Program-made: the position numbers and the translations under genes
Shown: piece after piece, positions 1 through 11,529 of the stretch
Layout: each line of letters starts with the position of its first letter
How positions within the stretch are numbered: position 1 is the first letter of the stretch
The notes under the pieces: model-generated
What the model saw: the letters and a program-made list of their open reading frames with translations, nothing else
What the model was told of the DNA's origin: nothing
Database searches by the model: none
Source of the DNA: Cryphonectria parasitica EP155
Lineage: Eukaryota; Ascomycota; Sordariomycetes; Diaporthales; Cryphonectriaceae
Length of the DNA: 64,000 nt
Assembly (NCBI RefSeq): GCF_011745365.1
Contig: NW_024468911.1
Location: 2,784,759-2,848,758, forward strand
Direction: 5' to 3'

Positions 1-3000
1 CGGGAGCCGTCTCCTTGAAATTTAACCTATGAGCCGTGCCCCTCGTGATCGTCGCGGAATGCGCCTTCGCAGCATAGCTTCTTCCGCGCTGAGCTTCACC
101 ATGTTATGATGGCGCCCTATCAGTACTGTTCCAGCTCTTCTTATTTGAGGTGTTCCCGGCGCAGGGGTGCACAAGGAGAGGCCAGATGCTTTCGCCTCTC
201 CTCATAAGAGCCACGCAATCACACAGGACAATGCTGATGGTATACTATAGGATACGTGCGCGCGCAGAGATAGAGTTGCTCGGGATTTGCGGTAGCTGTC
301 CCCGCTTCCATGATTCGATCGGCATCGCAACCAGGCAGTGGCCGCCCCGGAATGTGGCGAAACGCTGGCCCAGCCAGCAGCAGCTTTCTGAATTCGTAGG
401 AGAGGGAGGGGGGTTCTGGACCGTCTGTACCGTGGTACTAGTCTCGAAGCCTTGTCGGATATATTCCGAAGGAACGCGTGGTGTTCGCCAAGCACGGGTG
501 AGAACCCGGCCCCTGTCAGGTGCAGTGGCCCCCAGATGCCAGACTTGTTGACATCAGGCACCGGAAGTCAGGCAGCAGCAGATAGATAGATGTTAGGCAC
601 AAAACGTTCTCGTCCGTCGAGGCGGCAAAAGGGACGATAGTCGGTCATGGTCAGGCTGACAGAGAAGTTTTTAGCCAGGAACACAGGGGTATGAAACAAA
701 CGACAGGAAGGGTGCTGGCGTGCTGGAAATTGGTCGTTCCTAGATCAGAGAAAGCACTCTCAGAAGAAGGAGAAAAAAGAAGAGCTAAAGGGCTTCTCGT
801 TCATGCAGTCTTGGCTGCAACTGGAGTGCGAAAATGTGTACGCCATCTGCACCCTGTGTATTTATGCGGTCAGCGAAATCAGCGTTGTACTCGATACACT
901 ATTCATATCATGTACCCAAGTAAGTGTTTCGACTGTGGGACGGGGGGGGTGGGGAGGGGGCTTGGTTGATCACACAGCTCTTTTCAGATCATGACGTGGG
1001 GAAGAAGAACGAGCTTTGTTGGGTCTTTTAGGTGTGGTCTTGGAAGATGTGCTGGCAGCAGCGACTGCTCTCACTTTGCCATACTGTCAATCAAAGGCCA
1101 AGTGTAAAGCATAATTGGCTCATGAGATTGTTGTTGTGTTAAGGAAAGGGAAAAAGAGAAGAAAAGGGCTCGCTTCGGGAATAACAGCATAGCCACACCC
1201 AAAATGCTGAACCCCAACATCCATACCACTGAACCCCCCCCCCTGTTTGCCATCTGCAAGTGGGCTTGTGGGGGTTGACAAGTGACAAGAGAAACCAAAA
1301 CGCCCAGTAACGAATAGTGCCAACGGGGCCCGTCACTCCTCCCCGGTATCCACCGTGCCCAGACCTGCACCTGCACCTGCACCTGCACATGCACCTGCCA
1401 GAACCCTGACCCCAGCATCCCAGCCGGAAGGAGCCCCAGGAACGCACCTAGCCCACCCAACCGGGATGTACCGCTCCTGCAAGGATGAGAGCTGCTCGCC
1501 GTTTACGGACGACACTGCATGGCACTAATGTACCCTGGAGGGTCACTCTTGCCAATAGTATTAGGTGCTGTCGAACTTTTTACTTTCTCTTCCCTTTCCC
1601 CCTTTGGACTGGACGTATTCATATTTTAATTTATTTTTAAGCTTTCATACATCGTTCGTGACTCCGATTCTCTCTTATTTATTTGATACCTGTTTGAGCA
1701 TGCGAACAAGGTATATTGGACAGTGTCACACCACCCCGAAAAAGCCCTTCCTCTTCCGGGCAACTCGAGCAAGCCCCTTGGAAGAAGTATTCCCACCTTG
1801 ACCCACCTTCCTCTTCGCATCAGCTGCAGCATGTGTCTCCAGTGGTATGAGTCCTCGCCAACTTGGACCCGTGATACAGATCCAGAAACACCACACCCGC
1901 GGGACTCCTGAGCCTACAAGAAGGGGGAGAGGTGCCGGCAAGGGGAACCCCGTTGCAGCCTGTCATATTTGTCCAGGGATCTTCAGTTCAAGATGATCGT
2001 CCTGAACGCCTCACGCCCATCTTGATGTACAATACTGGAAGTGCTCAGTCTGCATCCTACGGCGTAGGCTGGCGCGCGGTTCATGCATGGAAAACATTTT
2101 GCAGTGGGTTTTGTGTCCTGCGTCCCAGAAATAGCACTCTTCCCATCTCTCAAAGCCTCTCTCCGGAAATGCGAATGGTCCGGGAAGCTCGTGCGTGCCA
2201 GCAAGGGACCCTCGTGCGAGGATCATGAGATGGCACGTCAACAACCATCTACTACGTAGCATCTGCTCTCGGCAACTGGGAGGTGCGAGAGCAGCACAGT
2301 CGAACAACAAGATGCTCGGTATCATAATAGAGTTTCGCTAGGTCCGCACCTCGGTCTGAGGATTGCGAGCGAGCATATGACAATTCTTCATATGACCAGT
2401 TGGTGCTTTATCTAGAACGGACGGCATTTACTTTGCTCGCTGAACAACTCCTTGATCTAATTTGGCAGGATCATGCAAAACAAACACAAACGGACAAGGG
2501 GAGTAGAGCACACAGTTGTGTTGTCCGTAGCTCGGTCCTTACAATGCCCACAGCTTCAATCCTGCCTCTTAAGCAAGGACTTCTTGCTGAACGCTTGCGT
2601 CCGTGGCCGCGGCAGCCCACATTTTGACAGCGGAATGTCAAACATGTCAGGAATAAAATATAACATAGCCCAGATTGGATCCGACTGGGCCACCAGATGC
2701 CTTTTTTCCCCCTTACCCTCCGAGCCTCAGCCTTACTCTTGCACCGTCCTTCGACCTTTCCCTCCCCCCACCCCTTTTTCCTCTCAATGACAGGGTGACT
2801 CATCATGATGAGAAGAGCAAAGTCGCAAAGGCTTGATCTAAAGAGGGGTATCCCATAGACTACTATGTAATAGGTACCTCAGCAAGGGCGCAATCCCCCG
2901 ATATGTGCCCAGGGAGGGCGCCGACCATGGTGGTCTTTTTCCTTTTCGATCAAGGATTCCAAGCACTGCATTGCATGTACATGAGCATGTACCGGCTCAC

Positions 3001-4530
3001 CACGACCCAAAGTAAGTAATTAATTACTCAACAAAATTATCACATACTGCGCCTTGTATTTGTTACTTCTTGCATGTCTCTCAGGCCAGTAACGTACCTC
3101 GTCCTTTCTCTGTCTTTGTGCAGTTCACTCTACCAATCATCTCAACCTTCTTCTCCCCATTATATCTTTTACCATCCAGTATCGTGTTGCGTTCAGTGTG
3201 TACCATCGCAGCAAGTGCCAGCCAGTTTCCTCGCCCGCGTGCTCTCACCGAGGTTTCCTTTTTTTCCTTTTTCTTTTTTTGTTGCTGTGCTACAAAGGCT
3301 CATTGCCGCTCCTCCATCATGAGGGAATCTGACGACACTGGCTGGCTTTCATCGGCAAATGATGCGGCTGTCGTGGACTGGCCAGGAAATGGTGCATCAA
3401 GGTGCATACATATTGCCATCGGTCGACCCCACCACCGCCGCGGATCGCTTGCGGTCCAGCCGGGTTCCTTTTCAACTCACATACATGCGTCTACGCGAGC
3501 AAGGAAGGGAATAAAATCCGTGGGCCTCCCCTCCTCGCTTGGGCCTCTCAAGGTCTCGTGGCTCGTCGCCAGGATCTTTTGTCTTTGCTGTTATCACTAT
3601 AACTGTTCCCCCACTTTGATCGTGAACTTAAATCTCTTGTCACGAAACCCTAAATATTACGATTTCGATCCTGGGAATCCGACTGGCAGAGCATACGGAG
3701 AGCCTCGTTCGTTACAGTTCATCATCTCACAAGTACCTCGCACCACTGTCCCCATCGGAGGTTCCCTTGCTGCAGCCCTATACAAACGAACGAGTCGCCG
3801 ATAGCAAAAAACGTAAGTCTTCTTACCGGTCTCCGCTTCTTTTCTGAGCTTCCCATAAACTTAAAACCTCTTTTGCTGTACTCAACCTTGAAAGACTTGT
3901 ACTCGTTGTGCTCCTGTATCTCAAAACATTACTAGCATCAACGGATGAAAGGAAGGTCAAGTGACTTCTTCTCCACGTTCACGCTCCACTTCTACTTTCT
4001 CGCAATGCGAGTACACATATTCTTTCTGAATCGATCCGTCGCTTGTACTTATAGATGGTATCATAGAAGTTCCGACTTGACCTCTGGCTCTTCCTTTGCT
4101 CACGTTGTATACCCTTACAAGTGCTTGTCTCGTTTCCTCTCCTCAGAAGCGACATTGGGGCCGTCACTGACTAGGTCACAGTTCAAGACAAAGGTCCAGA
4201 TTAAGTCAGGCTTCCCCTGTCGAGATATTTCGAGGAAACTATATACCCTCCCCGGCATTGACCGCGATCTGCACTGACCCCAGAAATATCACTACGTAGG
4301 GGTTTCCACTATTTGACCGCCCCGCCGCCTCTTTTCTTCCCTCCTTCCCGACTTCAAGAGACTGCCCCTTCCTTGTCTCTCCATTGCGCCTTCTCTATCT
4401 CTCTCTCTGTGTGTGTGTCGATACCACCGTACCAGCTACCAGCTCGTTCAGGCAGCAGCCTTTTGGTCTTTCGAAAACAACCAAAACTCGACAAAAGAAA
4501 TAAAATAAAAAAAGAAGAAAGAGCACTGCA
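1..4530. other. Gene-poor region, no supported gene
   Basis: No open frame here has a convincing protein-like composition, conserved motif or consistent exon structure. The longest frames, for example 3070-3804 on the plus strand, begin at non-ATG codons and are rich in Ser/Phe/Pro runs from pyrimidine tracts. A hexanucleotide repeat (CTGCAC-like) lies at about 1366-1398. I see no tRNA or rRNA. Confidence 0.6.
1366..1398. repeat. Imperfect CTGCAC hexanucleotide tandem repeat
   Basis: About five copies of a CTGCAC-type hexamer with one substitution. It is in noncoding DNA. Confidence 0.8.
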
Positions 4531-4695
4531 ATGGCCATCCATTCGATTTGTGCCCACGCGTTCCAGGTCCTCAAATCAGACAGCACCTTGGTTGTATGGC
4601 ACTGTAACCTCTGTCACACGGGGCCATTGTACATGATTTTCGAATGTCGATACTGCAAGCTACACACCTGCCGTGCCTGCACACTGACTTCTTAA
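4531..4695 (+). CDS. Small Cys/His-rich protein, probable zinc-binding, 54 aa
   Basis: An ATG-to-TAA frame of 55 codons starts after an A-rich leader. The C-terminal half carries three cysteine pairs: WHCNLCH (C-x2-C), ECRYC (C-x2-C) and TCRAC (C-x2-C), with His residues beside them and a short hydrophobic segment LYMIF between the first two. Such spacing suggests a small treble-clef or ring-like zinc site, and the density of Cys plus Trp is unlikely for random reading. I do not recognise a named family, although short fungal proteins of this Cys-rich type exist. There are no close gene neighbours. An upstream exon is possible, because the first 20 residues look less constrained. The function is unknown. 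Confidence 0.5.
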   Translation: MAIHSICAHAFQVLKSDSTLVVWHCNLCHTGPLYMIFECRYCKLHTCRACTLTS

Positions 4696-6670
4696 GGGAC
4701 AATGACTCTCACTGTCGATTGGAGTGGCTGCATCGGACCTCCTACCCATGGTGTGTGGTCTGCAAAACCTACCCGCAGCTGCTTCTTTAGTCGGCGTGGG
4801 GGTCATTTTCTGGACATCTTCCCAGACAATATGTCCCGACAATATGTCCCGACAATCCGGCGACTGTAGGTTTACCCTTCCTTAAGCTGTCTCCATCGTC
4901 CCAATCCACGTAACTCCACCAGGAGGAGTAGTATGCGGTGCACTGGCTGACATGATTATTTTCACAGATCAACGATAATTTAAATAGGGAGAGGGGGATG
5001 ACGACGATTCACAAGGGGGGTGGCAGGAGTAGGTCAGGTACCACTCTTTTTCATTGAGCTGCGGGAGCAGCGGCAGGATCCCAAGAGGAGCAAGTTGGCG
5101 TCGTGAATGGCGAGATAATGACGATCACCTTTCCTTTCCGTTCCCTGGGGCACCGCACTTCACTGGATGTGGGAGGATCGAGCTATTGCGGTGCCAATCT
5201 ATCTGAACTTTCTTTGCAATGCGGTTGTCGGTTGCGACCGTTTTGTCCTTGATCCCCCTCCTTCGGCACCATCCACATGAACCATCGACTAGTCTCAAAT
5301 TTTTTTCAACCACGACTGGACCATTTGTCACCCCTCGAGGTGCATTAGTGGGCCTGCACGGGCTGCACACCACCATCGTTTTCTCTTCTTTTTGCCTGCC
5401 ACAGATTACCTAGCGGGAACATTTTGGCGCTTGTCTGAACCTAGCAGTTACAAACATTATCTCGTCTTTTGTATGCACCAACTACTCGGTCTCGACATAT
5501 ATTTCTCACAGTACCAGCGGAGTCCAAACTGGTGCGCCATTGACACATGCGGCATAGCAGCGCAAACTTCTGCATCTATTACAGGTCTCAGTCATCGAAA
5601 CTCCGCTGTCTTTCTTTGTCAGGACTCTATGATCACTGTCGAGATCGAGATAAAAGCGATTGGTTGCATGATTCCCTGCTACAGACTTCACTGCAACTTG
5701 AGCAGGGAAGGCAATCTGGGATGAGATTCTATTGACTTGGCTCCATGGTCAAACAGGTGGGCAGTATCGAGGCCCTCTTTATCTCCTTCTTCTATTACTC
5801 TTTCATTTTTCCCTTGTCCTTCCATTCTTTTCATCTCGTCACAGGGAAGAACCAACATTGGTGATGACACGTAGTTCTTATAGCTCTTTCTTCTTATAAT
5901 CTCACCGTCCACTCATGCATGTACCTGATCGACTTCCCATATGCTCATCCTTGCACAAGCGAGGAGATGCTCGCTTGTTCAATACCGTCATGGATCCGAT
6001 CTAGATGAGGTGACGGATCACATTTTCGATCGAGTCCATTTCCTGTTATGTGACACCTCGCACGAGACAGAACAGCAGTGTCCGTTGTGAGAACATGATA
6101 TACCTCAACTGGCTCTTTTTGCAGACATGACGGAGCTTCGCATTCTGTCAACTGCTCTCGAGGTCGCTTGTGGTAAATTCTCGAAATAATCTACTTATGC
6201 GAGCGAGGTAGATATTGGGACTCCACCAGAAGACTTGATGCGTAGCCCGCGAGGCCGAGACTGAGGTGCAAACTCGAAGCCACCATATACCTCCCTGCAG
6301 TCCTCATCTTGCTAATTACTGGGTGTTTCTCCCTTCTGTTGCCCGACATTGGCTTCCCACTTTTCAGGGCGAATCCTCCTCATCTGATAGTACATTGGAC
6401 TTGGTCTTTTCGTATCACTACATCCAGTTTGCTGGGAATAAACGAGTATCCGCATGCGGTGTTACGTGACATCTCCTTGTTCAGACAAGATCGTTAATTT
6501 ATTATAGACGCGACTGATCATATGTATGTTTCTTTACCTCGGGTTCCTTGCGATACCCATGTTGATTTCTGAAGAGCGGAGGGGCAAAAAGGGGCAAAAA
6601 CCGTCCTGGCAGATACTTCCCAAATCCTATACCTGCAACATCTCTCAGCCATCAATCACCCTTTCTCGCA
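4696..6670. other. Intergenic, no supported gene
   Basis: No supported coding region was seen. A tandem 13-bp repeat lies at 4825-4856. The open frames listed by eye are short and lack protein-like composition. Confidence 0.5.
4825..4856. repeat. 13-bp direct tandem repeat, about 2.5 copies
   Basis: The unit GACAATATGTCCC occurs at 4825-4837 and 4838-4850, and is followed by the partial copy GACAAT at 4851-4856. Confidence 0.9.
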
Positions 6671-7169
6671 ATGTCTCAACTGTACAACCAAAATCTCACC
6701 GCCGAAATCGAGATCTCCGACTCAGTTGTTCTGTCTGGTCCTCTGAAGCCTTTCGGTACAGGCAAGGGAGACATAGCTGTCCACTTGCACGTCTTTGCAC
6801 AGTCCTCCAAGAGTCGTTTCGGGTTCTCTGTCGCTCGTCCAATAAGCCAAATTTTAAAGTGTATGGTGCGCTTTTACTCTCAGCCTGCCATCTCAGCTTT
6901 GAAATCCATGGCCTCATCATGGGCGCCTGCTTAGGCGAAGCTAATTTCGCCTCACGATATTAATTGTGGACAGGACGGCTGGTCGCAAAAGCAATGTACA
7001 AGGGATCTACCCTCAACTACCATGCTTCAGTGTCGATTACAAGAGACACGGGACAAGACACTGTCCATTCGCTAGACCAGTGGTTTCTCACCGCATTTCC
7101 CAGTTGGTGTCGAGGGGCTTAGAGCCACAGAAAATGGTTGCCATCATCTCACAAACCACCGCTCATTAG
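6671..7169 (+). CDS. Doubtful two-exon small gene or pseudogene
   Basis: An ATG at 6671 (MSQLYNQNLTAEIEISDSVV) opens a protein-like stretch of about 60 residues ending near FGFSVARP. A CTAAT branch-like site and the acceptor GGACAG (ends 6973) precede a second protein-like block (GRLVAKAMYKGSTLNY, then VHSLDQWF, stop 7120-7122). With the donor GTATGG at 6861 the join creates TGA. With the donor GTGTAT at 6859 the spliced frame stays open (exons 6671-6858 and 6974-7169, 127 aa) but reads exon 2 in a less natural frame. Either this is a gene whose donor I have misplaced, or it is a recently broken gene. I do not recognise the family. Confidence 0.3.
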
Positions 7170-8288
7170 CCGAGAGAGAACACACAAACTCCCTCCTCAG
7201 TAAGTAAGTCGTCCTTATGCGGTCCGTCCGTCTACCTACAAAGTTCTGCAGTACTGACGTCTCGGTCGTTTTTCAGCATTAGCCTTCGTAATATATGCGG
7301 TCGAAACAAGCGAGCGATCCCTATCTCGTGACCTAGTATGGGTGCAGGAGCCTGCTACCATCCGAGGTGCATCGAGTAAGTCGTGCTTTCCGTCCTTCAG
7401 ATTTGGTCAAGGAAGGGGGCTATCGCAGTGCATTTCAGACTGGCAGGGACGGTGACGTCTTGAAATGAGTAATCTTCGATCTTGAGATACGAATCAGGAG
7501 AAAGGAGGAGAATATCCTGCTTAGGTACCAGGGACGAGCCGAATCGCCCCTTCGTTCTAGTCCTTCCACGTCGAGATTATCTGCTCAAGGGCTTACAAAT
7601 CCTTACGTCTTGTTTTTCTTTTCTTTCTTCTTTATCCTTCTTTCTATCTATTCCCCTAATACACACAAAGAGTAATGAGGCAACATCTTTGCGAGACCGT
7701 CGTCGTCATTAACATCTGATCATCTCAAACAGATTCGAAAGATGCGGTGAGGCGTGTGGCAGCTCTGCCCCCCCGCCCCCCACACCTTCTCTCAGGTGAG
7801 ACCTGCAGACGGGTGTCTTTCGCCCTCGAACGGGAAGGGGCAAAGCAAACCTCGCTTGGACGAAGAAGGGGAAGAAGGAGAGATTCTCAGCTAGGGTCCC
7901 TCGGGTTAGCGATTCAGGGAAAGCAGCAGGATAGAGGGTGGCCCCAAGCAAATCGCAAGCTGTAGAAGCTCTTGCGATGAGAGCTCCTCTCAAGCATACT
8001 ATATATGTATAGGTTTCTGCAAGGAGGAGCCTCACCCCCACACTGGTCTGGACCCAGCGCCACCGGGAGAGGGTTGCCGTTACTAGGGGGGCACGGCACG
8101 GGGATTTTCCCGCCAGGGGCATGGTGGACCAGCTTTTGGAGGGGGTGTAACGGGTAGAGGCATCGATTGACTTTCGTCGGGCTAGGCCTAGAAGAGACCC
8201 TGTATGTCTTGCATGGCATGTCTCAGGATCATGATCTTGCCGGTGGTGAAGCGTGGATTATGTGTGTGTGTTTAGGTTTGTGTGAGTG

Positions 8289-8483
8289 CTAAGGCTGGGG
8301 CACGGCGGGCAGCCCAGGAGCATCGGGTGGCGAGCGTCTGTCTGCATGAGGCTTGGACCTTTGACACACCTGCATTGGCACCTCCTGCTCTTTTGAAAGC
8401 CGCAGGAAACACTGCCCATGCTCTCGCCAATAGTTGTTGGGAATCCAGGCGGATGGTTTGAATTTGTGGTCTCTTGGACGCAT
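8289..8483 (-). CDS. Possible small ORF or terminal exon, 64 aa
   Basis: This is an ATG-initiated minus-strand frame of 64 residues with a fairly protein-like composition (Trp, Cys, His and charged residues mixed; segment WIPNNYWREHGQCFLRLS). Candidate acceptor AGs lie just upstream, so it could be the last exon of a longer gene. No family is recognised. It may simply be a chance frame. Confidence 0.2.
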   Translation of the reverse strand: MRPRDHKFKPSAWIPNNYWREHGQCFLRLSKEQEVPMQVCQRSKPHADRRSPPDAPGLPAVPQP

Positions 8484-10411
8484 GGAGGCTGGATTGTTAT
8501 CTGCGTTCCGGTGAGCGAGATGCTCCGGACTGAGGGCCTCGTTGAGACTTCGAGGCAGTCATCACCTCAGACCTAGCCTAGATGGTAATTATCTTGCCTC
8601 CAGCCTCTTTAAGTACCAGTGTAAATATCATAATTAATGAGCATACCCCAGCGTGTGAGAGTGTGTGTCCAAAGACTGACTTGTGGAATCCGCTCTTCGT
8701 ACATGGAAGAACTACGAGGAGAAATCTCCTGATTCAACTTGTGTTCCGCTTCGCGAATTGATACCGCCCCATTGAGCTATATGTAGGAAAGTGATTAGAG
8801 TTGTTTGCGTTTGTTGTACGAAATTAAGCCTGGATATTATCTCTGCGGTGAACGATGTCAAACAGACAGACTGATGGTTCAAGTGCAGCAAGAATCGAGA
8901 GAGCGAAACCTAATACAATCATACCAATGTATTAGGAAGAGACATAAAAAGTAGAAATTAAGAGGGATAATAAGATACTTTTAATGCATTGCAAAAAGGC
9001 TCGCTCGTAGAGAAAGTACAAGGCGGCGTAAATGATAATGAATGGTTCGTAATTGGGGATCGGCAGAGTTGCCTCAGTAGTAAGGTTTCCGATGAGAGGA
9101 ACCACAAAGGCAAAGTTAATGACCTATCTCCAAGTAGTAGATACGTTAAGTAGTTCGCAAAGTGAGATTCAGTATAAGTGGTTGGCTCCAGAATCACAGC
9201 ACTTTCATAACCGACTACGTGTAGCTGAGCAACTTGATAGAGTTGTGCGAGATGATAATATTATCTAGTTGTTTAACTACTGATTGGATACGCGCGGGCT
9301 TTTTTAGATTATTTAATTGATTACTGAAGAACTACTTGCATAAGTACTTCTATTGATTCGAGTTTCGGTAGAAGAATTGGCAAGGAATCTTACAGCATTT
9401 ACCTACTTAGTAGGTAATAGACATCAGCAGCCAATTGAGGTAAACAAAGGCTAATAAGTAATAAGTCTGGGTTTGGAGAATTTGTTCGCCATTTCGCATG
9501 TTGTAGAGCTTACATGTCTCCTTGAAGAAGACTCTCAAAAAGAAAAGAAAACATACACACAATATCTTGATCAATTGAGTTTCTCAAACGCGTCTGTTTC
9601 CAATGTTCAAATCAAGAAGGATAGTACTGGAGTAAATATTTTTAACATTGTGCAGCAAGATATTATTCAGAAGGTTTCGCCCTCTTTCAAGGCAAGCGTT
9701 GCCATCCAGCTGTAGTCACTCACAATGCTCTTCGTTCTGCTTGCGATCTCTGCCTATACTTTTGTCCTTCTTGACATATTGAGATATCGTGGGCATATTC
9801 TCATACTTGAGGGGACAAGCATTTGAGCGTATTGTATGAGGTATTGGGCTAGAGCTAGGCATGTTAGTAAAAGTTGCTGATAATTACTTTGCTACTTATC
9901 ACATACTATAATTTCTAATCGAACGCTCATTTTTCTACCGGAAGGACAACTCAAGGCCCACTGGTCTTTTCGTCCCACACACCCGACGCTCCTCCTGCAC
10001 CTGGTAGTTCGGTAGTGTGAACACCAAAAGGGAAAAGAAATGGGAGGAAAGAGCACCGCATGCGTCCCGAACCAGATTGCAAGTCCTTGGTGAGGATATC
10101 TTGTACCGACGCTTCACAGATAAATCACAGCCAGTGTCATAGCATATAAAGTCGATTGTTGATCTGAACAAAGGCAGGGTGTGACTTTGGATGATAAAGG
10201 CTCATGTAGATTCTAAATCGACAGCGAAACCGCAGCCCGTACCTTATAAGTTATAATAAGAATAGTGCCGCTTTTTAAAGTCTGCCACTTTCAACCATAT
10301 TTTTCTTTGATCTCGCATGAGAACCAGGGCTGACTCCTCTTGGGGCTATAAGCTCTGGGGTTATACAGAATAACTGGCAAAATTCTCCCCACTGTCACCT
10401 ACAGATGGAGG

Positions 10412-10774
10412 GGCTGGCTAGGGAAGACGCTCGCCAGACTGGCCTCCAATGAAAGACCAGGGCACTCAGATGTCAGCATCCAGCTAAGGTAGGCTCTCTC
10501 GAGTTTCAAGGAATACATTCCAGCTGGCGGATTCTCTCGGCTAGAGCTTGCACAGACAGTTGTAGAAACCAGAGGCATCTTTGAGCATCTGCCAATCAAA
10601 GACACCGAACTGGATTGGCATCCTGTAGGCTGGGGCTTGGAAAAATTAGGTTGTCATATGTGGCTAGGCCACCGCGCAAATCTGACCATAGGATCTGGGG
10701 AAGTCCGAACAAAATCTCCACAACAAGGACCGGGGATATGGCCGCATCGTCACGGGGATCCGGATCTTGTCTGA
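10412..10774 (+). pseudogene. Possible decayed coding sequence
   Basis: One plus-strand frame reads through about 120 codons of protein-like sequence interrupted by a TAG at 10490-10492 and ended by a TGA at 10772-10774. The open block 10493-10771 includes LELAQTVVETRGIFEHLPIK and a tryptophan-rich stretch (DWHPVGWGLEKL). The same frame continues with widely spaced stops to about 11,060. No ATG or splice signal makes a clean gene. I do not recognise the family, and an alternative is an exon with introns I failed to place. Confidence 0.25.
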
Positions 10775-11529
10775 AGCGCCGATCTACTGGTGTAACCATA
10801 AGTCCCATCACCTAAGGTTGTGACCCCAGATTGGCCGGCATTTCGGGTCCTACCACACTGCTGTTCCAAGTGCACTTGAGATGGCGCACCAGCGTGGCAA
10901 ACCTCGAATTTTGTGTGGTGCCTGTCCACTCCTTGGATTATCAAGAGAGATCTGCACAGCTGAGTGCGTGCGTGTCTACGGTGGAGAGGTGCTCTTTCTC
11001 CACATGCCCACTCTACTTGGCTGGAGGCATTCATATATTGCGACCGTCTGCATGCATACTGACATGACCCTTTCAACCGGAAATGTGTTGTCGTATCAGG
11101 CTTATAATTTGCCTCTATGTTCGCAAGTGGCATGCGGACTTTGCATTCGGACTCATGAAATGAATGGGCCACATACTGACTCTTGTGCAAGTCTTCTTCG
11201 ACAATTAATGCTATTAAGGAGGATCAAAATTAAGATTGGTATTATAGGTTGTTCTTGAAATAGGTTTCGAGATGGCCTTCGCCTCAGCCCCCAATCCTGG
11301 CAATAAGCAGCAGCCTAATCGTCGTCGCCAGGAGGTTTGTGTACAAAATTACAACTTTTCTCGAAGTTGCTTCACTTATAGGTTTACAGGTTTTAGTATC
11401 CTCTGTGCATTTCTCGTCATTCTTTTCGTCGGAGCTTTTGAAGGACACGGTCCATCCAACAACTGTTGTTCTTCCCTTACTCATTGGATATTGCAGTCGA
11501 GAGATCGTGTTTCGTCCTTCCTTTCAGAC

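Larger units (their letters stand above)
7170..11529. other. Mostly noncoding, AT-rich from about 8.6 to 10.3 kb
   Basis: This is a long interval with no confident gene. It turns AT-rich between roughly 8,600 and 10,300, with several short open frames, for example 9053-9268 plus, 8958-9197 minus and 9473-9715 plus. None carries a motif I recognise. AT-rich islands in Pezizomycotina are often old transposon copies degraded by repeat-induced point mutation, but I see no terminal repeats or transposase motif to prove that here. Confidence 0.4.

Noticed and set aside
3070..3804. 244-aa plus-strand open frame
   Set aside because: Starts without a supported ATG, is dominated by Ser/Phe/Pro runs from pyrimidine tracts, and has no motif.
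11272..11529. Upstream in-frame extension of the GH76 gene (ATG 11272)
   Set aside because: Would bury the signal peptide 86 residues inside; the extension lacks family similarity.
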